From NCBI GenBank assembly GCA_000333855.2, contig CM007320.1, positions 53,310-96,598 on the forward strand: 43,289 bases of DNA, in the 5' to 3' direction. The DNA is from Endotrypanum monterogeii. Lineage: Eukaryota > Euglenozoa > Kinetoplastea > Trypanosomatida > Trypanosomatidae. The position numbers and the translations under genes are program-made. The notes under the pieces were generated by a model. The model was given only the letters and a program-made list of their open reading frames with translations, was not told where the DNA came from and did no database searches. This document shows positions 9,471-18,450 of the stretch, one piece after another; position 1 is the stretch's first letter, and every line of letters begins with the position of its first letter.

Positions 9471-10180
9471 GCCTTCCGCAGAACAGGGCCTGGTAAGTCC
9501 CTACAGGAAAGAGCAGTACATCACGCCAAGGCAACCCCCCCCCCCTCAACTCCCTCTCGTTAATAAGGGTGGTACACGACCACTGTTTAGAACGCACCCT
9601 TTTTATCACATAGCAGTGATTCCGGGCACTGCCCTGTCAACACAGCGCGTGCGGTCAAATGACGGTAACGGCGCACGAAGCAGCATTCACCCTGATACCG
9701 AAACGCCAGCGCCGAGGCAGTCTTTTCTTTTTATTATTTTCTACTCACAACTCTGCGAGCTCCACTCGGAGACGCGACTACGCGGGCTATCCACCCCGTC
9801 TCCTCTTGGACCGTGAAACTTTTGAACGGAAAATTTCTCTACATTCGGAAACGTTCTGGAAGTGTTGAAGGTATCTTCGTCAAAGCTGCCTACTGGCGAT
9901 ACTCATGATGCTTCACGTTGAGGCCCCAACACAAAAAGAGACTCGTCCAGGTGGCAGTGGAAGTATTTAGAAAGACACCTCTGTGATTAAAACATATGGA
10001 CGGGAGCTAAACCCAATCACCCGTGCAGTGTAGTGCTGCACTACTAGGGGTGCATCAACAGAAAGCAAGCAAAACGATCTCAAGTGTCATGCGAGGGAAA
10101 GGGAGAGGGGAAACACACACAGATAAAAGATGCAAAAAGAAAGGTGGGGCCGAGCAACCTGGAACAAGACAACAAATGAC
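9471..10180. other. 3' flank of the FKBP gene
   Basis: No gene supported. It has a C-run at about 9536-9545 and mixed sequence. Small plus-strand frames here overlap one another and show no family features. Confidence 0.45.
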
Positions 10181-10510
10181 CTACCATACCTTTAGCAGCT
10201 CAACCTCGAACAGTAGTGCAGTGTTCGGTGGGATTTCCCAGGCTTGAAACCCTCGCGATCCGTAGGCGTCGTCAGCATCCATCATCAGCTCAGCTTTCTC
10301 ATCCAGTTGCATCTGCATGATGCCCACATCCAAGCCGCTGATCACCTGGCCAAGGCCCGCTCGAAAAGCAAGCGGCTCCCCGCTATCGAGAGTGGACCAG
10401 AACTTCTGTTTTCCACCACTAAAGTACCCCGTACAGTGCACTAAGACGCTCTGGCCAACCTTGGGGACCGCACCATTCCCTGCCTTGATGACTCTGCGAG
10501 TGACAACCAT
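10181..10510 (-). CDS. Divergent FKBP-type peptidyl-prolyl isomerase
   Basis: Product of 109 aa, the size of a single-domain FKBP12. Family landmarks are VGQSVLVHCTGYF at residues 18-30, the GLGQVISGLDVGIMQM helix region at 52-67, AYGSRGF at 82-88, and the final strand TALLFEVELLKVW. FKBPs catalyse cis-trans isomerisation of X-Pro bonds and many bind FK506. Two pocket positions differ from FKBP12. The Asp of the FDSS motif is Trp (KFWST), and the floor Trp of IRGWEEG is Leu (ISGLDVG). This predicts weak FK506 binding and perhaps low isomerase activity. The ATG at 10510 follows directly after a 12-base T-run on the coding strand; the frame extends upstream without ATG support. Confidence 0.88.
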   Translation of the reverse strand: MVVTRRVIKAGNGAVPKVGQSVLVHCTGYFSGGKQKFWSTLDSGEPLAFRAGLGQVISGLDVGIMQMQLDEKAELMMDADDAYGSRGFQAWEIPPNTALLFEVELLKVW

Positions 10511-11190
10511 ATGAAAAAAAAAAAACAGTGGAGAGTTCTCCGAAATCTCGGTCAAGAAAAAAAAGAATGAAGAACACGTGGCAAAAAAAGCAGCACGCAA
10601 TGGATATATATATATGTGTGTGTACTATATTTATAGATCAGCAGATACACAGGTTTATTTAGTAAGTTGGCGAGAAAGAGGGGAGTTGAGTCGACGAGAC
10701 ACGGTGGAGCTGCAAGTCGGCGAGTGCTTTGTTGCAGTTACCTTTGGCGCAAATGAGTAGCAGAGACGTTCCTTGTGTGCGGAGGGAGGGGGAGCGGAGG
10801 CCGACTATGTTCAGGGCAAAAGAATGTGGAACTGATGCTCGGAGCGGATCACAACGAACAACTTTACAGGTTTGCGTTTCGTTCCATCCCCACCCACCCA
10901 CCCACCCCAGCAACTTCTGTTTCGATGTACGCTCCGACAGCGACCGCCTCAGAGGATAGGATCTTACTACTAGTAACCCTTTATCGACAAGAGCAGTGCC
11001 TCCCTCGTCACAGACGGTGGTTGCTCGTATAGAGGATAAAGAGGGCACCAGCAGGGGAAAGACTACAGAAGAACCACAAACAAACAAGCAAAGAAAAAAG
11101 ATTTGGCTATTATTCGCCTCCCCCCTCACTCTATATAGGCACACATCTGAAATGCGGCAACGTACACAATGAGTGAGGAGTCATGGGTCT
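10511..11190. other. Spacer between coiled-coil gene and FKBP gene
   Basis: No gene supported. It contains a short (TA)n/(TG)n stretch at about 10601-10624. The minus-strand frame at 10659-11144 is in the expected 3' UTR and lacks recognisable domains. Confidence 0.45.
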
Positions 11191-11856
11191 TCAGCTGATC
11201 GTCCGTCGTATCCGCCCCTTGAGGGCGTCGTTCTCGAGCTCTAGTTTTTTGTTTCGAACTACAAGCTTATCCGCCCGCGTCTCCTCCAGGAGCAACTGTT
11301 TGCGCATCTCCTCGCGCCTCTGTGCCAATGCGTTGACACTATTTTTCGACTCTTCCTGCACTGCTCTCACTTTCTGTTTTGTAGCCGCCAACTCGCTCTT
11401 GAGTTCGTCGCACTGAACACGAGACCTCTCAAGCCGCTGCTCCAGCCTGCGCCGCTCTGCATCGACCGACTGAAGCTTGTCGGCAAGCGACTGGCGGTTG
11501 CCTGGGGCTGCCCCACCGCTTTGAATAGCAGCTATAAGAAGCACCGCATCGCTGTAAGTGCACATGAACTGCGGCGAGAGATGTGGAACGAGTGAGCGAA
11601 GCTCGTAAAAGGCGACCTCGTCACGCTCCTCCCAAGCATTCACAGCTCTGTCTTCCGGCACCGGAGGTGAAGACGAGTGGCAACGGCGTGATGCCTCCTG
11701 TCGGCCGCGGTCGCTCTCGGCACACGAAGCGCGATACTCTGCTTCCAGCTGCTCCAGTCGCTGTGCCTGAGCAGCGGATGCCATCACTGGGGTGTCGGGA
11801 TTCGATATGCTTGTCGGAACCTCTGGAAGGTCGTCCTCATCGTTGTCCATAAACAT
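11191..11856 (-). CDS. Conserved-looking hypothetical protein with C-terminal coiled coil
   Basis: Product of 221 aa from the ATG at 11856 (MFMDNDEDDLPEVP); a second ATG at 11850 is equally possible. I do not recognise the family. The N-terminus is acidic. A short heptad-like segment with LEQLEAEYRA lies near residues 30-50, followed by a Ser/Pro-rich linker and a compact segment EVAFYELRSLVPHLSPQFM near residue 80-98. From about residue 125 to the end the protein is a continuous predicted coiled coil, rich in E, R, K and Q with regular Leu/Val spacing and ending LKGRIRRTIS. This suggests a structural or scaffolding protein. The length, codon use and single clear frame support a real gene. 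Confidence 0.75.
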   Translation of the reverse strand: MFMDNDEDDLPEVPTSISNPDTPVMASAAQAQRLEQLEAEYRASCAESDRGRQEASRRCHSSSPPVPEDRAVNAWEERDEVAFYELRSLVPHLSPQFMCTYSDAVLLIAAIQSGGAAPGNRQSLADKLQSVDAERRRLEQRLERSRVQCDELKSELAATKQKVRAVQEESKNSVNALAQRREEMRKQLLLEETRADKLVVRNKKLELENDALKGRIRRTIS

Positions 11857-12419
11857 TTGCAAAACTAAAAAAGAAACACAGATCGGATCCGCCTATTATG
11901 CGGCCCTCGAAAAGCCCAAGGCTCACGTTTCCAATTTCTCGGCGCGAATAGATTACCTAGATTACAAGTATGCTGCAAATGTAAGGATGGAAATTCTTTC
12001 CAGGGAAGCCAACAGCTACTGGCCGCACCTGCTGCACATAGAGTGTCTTGTTTCTTCCTTTTGTATATGCAGTATTGGGAAGGATGTCGTGAGATTGCGC
12101 GTATGCGTGTAATGGGGGGGAGGGGGAAACAGGGGAAACAGTAAAGAAATTGGTAATAGCAGCTGAAGCGGCGAGCGCTACTCGTCAGTACCCCTCGGAT
12201 GCACTTCGCAATGTTGGTGTACTCAATGACGTGTAAATAAATATGTATACATATTTAGCATACGATATTAGTTCAGCGCCTGGCGACACCGCATTAACAT
12301 CACAGCAACGCCAAAGCATGTAGCTTTCTTCGAAGATGTGGTCCGCACATCACAAAAACAGCAGCGGCAGCTCCTCCACCTCTCCACACCTCGCAGAGGT
12401 GGAGAACGTTACACACAAG

Positions 12420-12452
<33 letters not shown>

Positions 12453-13121
12453 GCATGCTAGAGTGAGCGACAGACCCGCCATTTGTATTTTTCGTATTAT
12501 GCTTTCATCTCACAGAAGGAAACGGTTTTTTTTAGAAGACCTTAGGGGACCCACACACAGACACCGAGATAAACACCCACAACAACAAACAAACAAGCAC
12601 ACCAATCAACAAGACGAGACGTGTACATTTGCACCTCCCCCCTTTCCCCCACGAGAGAGGACCGTGGTCACTCACCGCAACCGTGTCACAGCCTTCCCGC
12701 TCTCTCCTTCCTTTTCGGAAAGAATTGGGGTGGTGGTTTCGAGATCACGGAACAGTCATCTCTTGACGTTATTTAATTTTCGAATAAAAAAAAACTGACT
12801 TGACCACACAATCACAAACACACAGACACAGACAGACAGAGGGAAACACTTAGGGAGGGGAGACAGACGCGGGTAGCTGGCGACCCCCCACTCTGCCGTG
12901 GAAACACGCTGTTACAAACGGGAGGTCATAGAAGCAAAAAAAAAAACAGAAGAAACTCTGAGAGAGGCACATGAGACCCTCGGAAAGTACGGCCGACAAC
13001 ACTCGAGGGCACAGACAAAAAAACGACAAAGCCAGTGATGCTTTTCCCGGGCAATTCTACGCGCCACTTACCGCCTGTCACTTCCGCCACCCCTCCTCTC
13101 GCAGCGTCCAAAGCCGATCAT
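11857..13121. other. Spacer between eIF3L and the coiled-coil gene
   Basis: No supported gene. It holds a composite (CA)n(TA)n microsatellite at about 12417-12454 and A-rich or purine-rich blocks at 12785-12860 and 12936-12948. Plus-strand frames near 12451-12798 are low-complexity noise. Confidence 0.5.
12417..12454. repeat. Composite (CA)n(TA)n microsatellite
   Basis: A run of CA dinucleotides passes directly into TA dinucleotides on the plus strand, in the 3' flank of eIF3L. Confidence 0.9.
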
Positions 13122-14732
13122 TCAGTTGTCGTTACGGTTGAAGAGGTTGCTCGCCATAGGCTGCGCAGCAATCTTCTGACGCGGGCGGCGGTTCGCGTTA
13201 CCCGCGGTATTGCCTGCGACTCCCTGATGCTGCTGGTTCGGGCGACGATTCTGGTCGCGCTGGTCCTTGCGCTTGTTGCCGCCATCCTCACGGTTGCGCA
13301 CCTGATTGAACTTGCGTCTCGACATGTCAATTTCGCGCTGCGTGCTCTTGATCTTGTTTAACAGTTTTTGCTCGATGCCGCCAAACGTTACACTGGGCAC
13401 GACCTCGACATTGTCGTCCTGCACGATACAGTCGAACTCAGAGCTAGACGTGAAGACGCCCTGTAGCAAGTCTGCCACCACGCCATCGTGCACCAGTTGG
13501 CGAGAGCGCATCTTGAGCGCGAACAAGGGCGCATAGCCATCGTCTACCTCCAGCAGCGTTTCGAGGAGGTTCATTTTAGTGTTCTGGTACACTTTGAAGT
13601 ACCCGCGCAGCTTGATGATGTCTTGCTGCTGCTGTACAGCCCGGCGAAACATGCGCGCCTGCAGCTCACGGCCCTCCGAACCCTTCACTGGCGAACCATC
13701 TGACGGTGGCACGGTGAGAAACTTGGGGCTACAGCGGTCGAACACGTCACGGAAGCGCTCCTCGTCGCCTGAGCGCAGGATTTCGCGGTCATCCTCAAAA
13801 GCTGCCACCTTTCGACTGTCGAGATACGAGGTAAGGTTGCTCACTGGCATGCCGCCCAACACTCGAGCGCAGACGTACATGTACGCCGCGTCCTGCTGCA
13901 CACGCTCAGAGAAGCGACGGCCGTTAAGCTTCACCGTGACGCAACGGCGGAAGGCGTTGCTGGCATCTTCAAAGCGGTGGATCATCAGGTAGCTGAAGCC
14001 GATATGGTAAAAGACTGAGACGGCGCACGGGGACACACGCGTCAGCACGGCACGGCCTTTGTTGTACACGTCGAGAGGCTCCAGCTCTGTGAGAGCGGAG
14101 TAGTAGTCGCCAAGAAGCACGTTGAGTTTCGACTTTGTTACAATAGCGTAGAAACCACTAAGCGCACCAGTATTCGGGCCCCGATGAATGTCATCAAGGA
14201 AGTCAGGCTCTCTCATGAGCTCAAAAAGGCGGGAGTTCACGACAGCCTCATTGAGTAGCCGTGAAACCTCTGGCACAGCCCAAATACCCTCTGTGGCAAA
14301 GACCTTCTGGTACACCACCGTCATCTGGTAAAGGAACTCGTCAAAGATGTCCCACAGCATCCAGCTCGGCAGCTCGTAACTTTTGAGCATCGGCAACAAA
14401 TCGCTGTACGTCTTCCACGCCCCCTCCGCGTCGACGGCCCGCACAGAACGGTTGTCCATGAACAGATGCTTGTAGAAGAGAAAACTGTAGATCAGCTCCG
14501 CCATGTGATTGCTGCGGAAACAAGATGACACCTGTTCAAGGCGGAGAGCTGGCCAAGAACGAAATTGACCGTGGCCAGCCATGTAGTAACTCTTCGTCAG
14601 TGTGTCGAACTGCGATTCGTAGAGCTCGTGCATCGCCGCCGCATCACGGCGCTCCACCGCACGACTTAGTGCACGGAAGAACTGATACACATCGCGGGGA
14701 ATATCGGTCTCAATATCAGGGTTGGTCGCCAT
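13122..14732 (-). CDS. EIF3L: Eukaryotic translation initiation factor 3 subunit L
   Basis: Product of 536 aa starting MATNPDIETDIPRDVYQFF. eIF3L is a PCI-domain subunit of eIF3, which promotes mRNA recruitment to the 40S ribosome. Recognisable segments are SELPSWMLWDIFDEFLYQ-like sequence near residues 140-160 and FYAIVTKSKLNVLLGDYYSALTEL near 240-263. VSVFYHIGFSYLMIHRFEDASNAFRRC follows, matching the family's YYYVGFAYLMMRRYQDA pattern. The PCI module occupies roughly residues 310-470. The last 65 residues form a tail rich in R, N and Q (NRRPNQQHQ, NANRRPRQK) that looks like a trypanosomatid RNA-binding extension. The ATG at 14732 is chosen because the sequence upstream is a TG/CA-rich leader. 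Confidence 0.9.
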   Translation of the reverse strand: MATNPDIETDIPRDVYQFFRALSRAVERRDAAAMHELYESQFDTLTKSYYMAGHGQFRSWPALRLEQVSSCFRSNHMAELIYSFLFYKHLFMDNRSVRAVDAEGAWKTYSDLLPMLKSYELPSWMLWDIFDEFLYQMTVVYQKVFATEGIWAVPEVSRLLNEAVVNSRLFELMREPDFLDDIHRGPNTGALSGFYAIVTKSKLNVLLGDYYSALTELEPLDVYNKGRAVLTRVSPCAVSVFYHIGFSYLMIHRFEDASNAFRRCVTVKLNGRRFSERVQQDAAYMYVCARVLGGMPVSNLTSYLDSRKVAAFEDDREILRSGDEERFRDVFDRCSPKFLTVPPSDGSPVKGSEGRELQARMFRRAVQQQQDIIKLRGYFKVYQNTKMNLLETLLEVDDGYAPLFALKMRSRQLVHDGVVADLLQGVFTSSSEFDCIVQDDNVEVVPSVTFGGIEQKLLNKIKSTQREIDMSRRKFNQVRNREDGGNKRKDQRDQNRRPNQQHQGVAGNTAGNANRRPRQKIAAQPMASNLFNRNDN

Positions 14733-15981
14733 TTTCTCATGCAATGTGTGCCTGTGTGTGTGTGTTTGTATTTGTATGTATGCGCAGAAGAGTGATGGAA
14801 ACAAAGTTGCGCTGTTATTGCGTCTGCGCTTTGGTATACCGATGACTAACGAGTCGGCAGTGGTCACAGTCAGCAACAGCAACAACAAAAAAAAAGGGGG
14901 CGAAGGAGAACGTGATGCAGTGAAACACAGTCAGCGGGAGAATACGCACTTTCTCACCCAGGTACACTTGGATGAGAAGAAAGCGAGATGGCCAGTGGAG
15001 TTGTAGTGAAACACTGCCGAGTAACAGTTTGGGAGGACCACCAGTTGAACCATGAGGGGGTTCCCCCTCTCTTCCGCGGGCCTTCACATTTTGTGATCGT
15101 GACTTGAATGCCCCCAGTAGGGGGATAGTTTTGATGCAGAAAGGCACCGATGCTGCAGCCCCTCCGTTTGGCTGCGTACGAGAGGCCACGTGCCAAAGAG
15201 GAACGCAGTAGCAGCACAGAACCGACTAACGTTGCGACATGAGCAAGATATGTCGCAAAAAATATATATAGATATATATATAAATAGCGTTTTGACCCTC
15301 GTATCATAATGAGGAGCTGGAAAAAAAAAAATGAGCGCGTGTAACATACGCTACTCCGACAAACTGGAATCGCTGAAGGATCAATGAGCAACCTAACGCC
15401 CCCCCCTCCTCCACAAACACACGAGGAACGTTACGATAATGGGTTTTGTTCGCATTCCGCATATGTTTTTTTTTTACCCATCCGGCTTGCCACTCATCGC
15501 GTGATGGATAAGCGCTCTCGGGGGTAAGCCACACAGGAGGAAGGGAGGATCTCGAGCCAATAAAAGAGTGAAGGGTTTCGCATACTCGGGCCGGGGAATA
15601 GAGAGCACACTGATGAGTTGAGGCGATGGTCGTATGTGTGCGTGGGCAACACCTGCACATGTACCCATTTCTTCTACCGAATCGACTCGACAGACCACCT
15701 CTGACGTTTGCTCGCGCCTTCACAGAGATCGGGGGCCTTTCTTACGCCAACCCTCGGTGAGCACTACGATGGCATCTGTGCTCGCGTAGTCGTCTGTTGG
15801 GTTCTGTGTCTGCAGACGGGCAAAAGCGTTTCCACATGTTCCACAGGTACTTTGTGAGGGGATAGAGACGTAGGAGAAAAGGCGCCACTCGTGCCGGAAA
15901 AAAAACGCGAGAGCTATTGAAAATAACTCAACCGCGCTGCACTTCAATATCAACCATCAGCCGGTAAGCGAGATGCACAAC
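14733..15981. other. Spacer between xylulokinase and eIF3L
   Basis: No supported gene. On the coding strand a T-run at about 14886-14894 is followed by an AG near 14850, a plausible splice signal for eIF3L. A TG-rich stretch lies at 14747-14766, directly upstream of the eIF3L ATG. Short TA repeats occur at about 15261-15283. Several overlapping minus-strand frames of 75-145 codons look like spacer noise. Confidence 0.45.
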
Positions 15982-17445
15982 TCACAGCTTGGCGCTCATG
16001 TAAGGCTTCAGCTGGGTGTACAGCCCTTCAAAGACTGCACGCCGCCCCTTGTACTGCTCGTGCTTTCTCATGTCGGGAACGTGGGTCTCCTTCAGCGGCA
16101 AGGGAGGCAGCAACTCCTCCAGTGGTCGTTTTTCAATGGCGAGCTGAGCAAGTCGGCAGGCACCTAGCGCAGGGCCCACCTCGGACCCCACGCAGTAATC
16201 CATTGGGTACCTACTAACGTCGGCAAGCATCTGACGCCAGAAGGGGCTGCGCGAACCGCCACCAATGAGGGCGATTCGGGACGGTGCCACACCGCAGCGG
16301 TGCACGGCATCCATACCCTGTGCCGTAGCGAAGCTTACCCCCTCCAGCACAGCACGCGCAAGTTCAGGGCGGCGATGATGGGAGGTGAGGCCGAAGAAGA
16401 CGCCCTTCGCGTTTGGATTGTTGTGGGGCGTGCGCTCACCGGCCAGATAGGGTAGGAAGTATACAGGACGTTCGTCAAAGTTGGTGGCCCTCATTGCCTC
16501 ACTCACGAGCTCGCCGACATCCTTGCAACCCGTCAACTTCGCAGCCCAATCCAAACACGCGGCGCAGCTAAGGATCACCGACATCAGGTGCCAGCGCTCT
16601 GGAAGCGCGTGGCAAAAACTGTGAACTGCCTCCTTCGTGTTGGAGTGAAACCCGTCAGAGACAATAAAATAGACGCCGGACGTACCCAGGGAAAGCATCG
16701 CCTGACCGGGCTTGAAGAGGCCAGCACCGACGGCGCCAGCCTCGTTGTCACCGCCACCGCCCACGACCGGTACGCAGTTCATCTTCCAGCGCTTCGCCAC
16801 ATCCGCTGATAACTTTCCGGTGATCTGCGACCCTTCATATAACTTCGGCATGTTCGCGCGGCTTAGTCCAGTTGCGCGCAGGATCTCCTCATTCCAATCA
16901 CGCTTACCCGTGTCCATCCACATGGTGCCCGAGGCATCTGACATCTCGGAGGCGAACTCGCCAGTCATAAGGAAGCGAACGTAATCTTTTGGGAGAAGTA
17001 CCTTGTCCACTTTGGCAAAAATCTCTGGTTCGTTTTTTTTCACCCAGAGAAGCTTCCCAGCGGTGAAGCCGGGCATCATCAAGTTGCCTGTGATGTCGCG
17101 CGACTTGGGCACTGTTCTTTCAAGCTCTTCGCACTCGCGGTAGCAACGGCCGTCGCACCAGAGGATGCATGGACGAAGTACCTTGTGGCCCTTGTCGAGG
17201 AGCGTCGCACCATGCATCTGCCCAGATAGCCCAATCGCACGGATGCCGCGCATGTCATGGCGCCTCATAAGTTCGTTCATGGCGCTATTAATGGCCACCC
17301 ACCATGAGTCGGGGTCTTGCTCATTCCATAGCGGGTGTAGGCTGGACACAGCGAGGGGCGCAGAGGCGCTATCAACGATCTCCCCATTGCTCCTCATCAA
17401 GACAATCTTTATGCCTGAGGTGCCTATGTCAATACCGGCGTACAT
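15982..17445 (-). CDS. XK: Xylulokinase (FGGY family, bacterial type)
   Basis: Product of 487 aa, full length for bacterial XylB. It phosphorylates D-xylulose to xylulose 5-phosphate, feeding the pentose phosphate pathway. The N-terminal phosphate loop reads GIDIGTSGIK (residues 4-13). LSGQMHG is at 73-79, WCDGR at 96-100, and the catalytic Asp lies in GGGGDNEAGAVGAG at residue 233, the same number as in E. coli XylB. The C-terminal adenosine motif is GGGSRSPFWRQML. Its close match to bacterial enzymes supports the known idea that trypanosomatid xylulokinase came by lateral transfer. No PTS1-type tail is evident: the C-terminus is YMSAKL. SAKL resembles an S/A-K-L glycosomal signal with a final AKL, so glycosomal import is plausible. 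The ATG at 17445 is a few bases from the family N-terminus. Confidence 0.95.
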   Translation of the reverse strand: MYAGIDIGTSGIKIVLMRSNGEIVDSASAPLAVSSLHPLWNEQDPDSWWVAINSAMNELMRRHDMRGIRAIGLSGQMHGATLLDKGHKVLRPCILWCDGRCYRECEELERTVPKSRDITGNLMMPGFTAGKLLWVKKNEPEIFAKVDKVLLPKDYVRFLMTGEFASEMSDASGTMWMDTGKRDWNEEILRATGLSRANMPKLYEGSQITGKLSADVAKRWKMNCVPVVGGGGDNEAGAVGAGLFKPGQAMLSLGTSGVYFIVSDGFHSNTKEAVHSFCHALPERWHLMSVILSCAACLDWAAKLTGCKDVGELVSEAMRATNFDERPVYFLPYLAGERTPHNNPNAKGVFFGLTSHHRRPELARAVLEGVSFATAQGMDAVHRCGVAPSRIALIGGGSRSPFWRQMLADVSRYPMDYCVGSEVGPALGACRLAQLAIEKRPLEELLPPLPLKETHVPDMRKHEQYKGRRAVFEGLYTQLKPYMSAKL

Positions 17446-18450
17446 GACTGTCGTTCAGTGTGGTACTGGCGAGTCAGATAATATGATATATGTATATTTG
17501 TACAGATCTTGGCAGGGGGTTGCTGTATCGTATTGGGTGCGTGTGTGGAGGTAAGTTGAGGGGCAACCACGCAGGGAAACAAGCAGCGAGGTGAAAGTCA
17601 GGGAATGGGCTGGGAAGAAAACGGGTGAAGCGAAGGTGGAGACAGAGAGGGTGGCACGCGAAAGGTAAACAATACAAAATTGGAAAAGGTGGGTGTATTT
17701 CACTTTTTTTAGTTCGCGCATGAGTACAGGCGCAACAACAACAACAAGAACCTCCTCCCCGCCTCCCCACACTTGCCTTGGGGAAGGAAAAAAAAAACGA
17801 ATACGACACTCAATTTAGGAGGACAGCGATGACACGGAGGTAAGCCAGGATGCAGGTGGTAAGGTACCATAGCAGCGCTCCAGGGCGCGACAATACACAG
17901 GGGTATTCTATTTCCTGTTTTCCTTCCGCGGGTTGCGCGCTTTTAATTTCTTCAGAACCGCGGCGTGCGGCTGCGGCGAGGGGAATGAAGAAGCGAAGTC
18001 ACTGAGCGGTGGACGGTCGATAAGCCAGCAGGGGATCAGCACACAGCCGGTGATCGCTGGACGAATGCCAATACAGAACCTAAAAAAAAAAAAAACAGTG
18101 CCAAACATTGTCCCCTGCTCTTGACGACTCTTGACACGCGAGCAGCACGATAGCCAACCAGCAAAAACAGAAAAGGAATGAAAAGGATATGGTGCTCACG
18201 TGCGCAGCCCACAGCAGTAGAAACAGACAGCACCCCACCACCTGGATTATGTGAATGAAGAAGAGGTTGGTGGAGCCCTCGGCGAACCTCAGCTGTGCGC
18301 CTCTGGCAACATGCAAGATAACCCAACCACCCTCTTTTTCCGCTCACGGAACTCTTGGTAAAATGTACGGTAGACAGAAGAGAGGCGAAAAACGCGCACG
18401 GGGCCAACAACTCGCTCAGAGAGCACCTCGTAACAAACCAAAAAAAAAAT
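17446..18450. other. Spacer between the CH-repeat gene and xylulokinase
   Basis: No supported gene. It has T/A-runs at about 17703-17709, 17788-17797 and 18081-18094. Plus- and minus-strand frames here are short and uninformative. Confidence 0.45.

Noticed and set aside
10659..11144. 161-codon minus-strand frame
   Set aside because: No recognisable motif; lies in the expected UTR of the coiled-coil gene.
14815..15723. Several minus-strand frames of 75-145 codons in the xylulokinase-eIF3L spacer
   Set aside because: They overlap in different frames and none has consistent protein-like composition.
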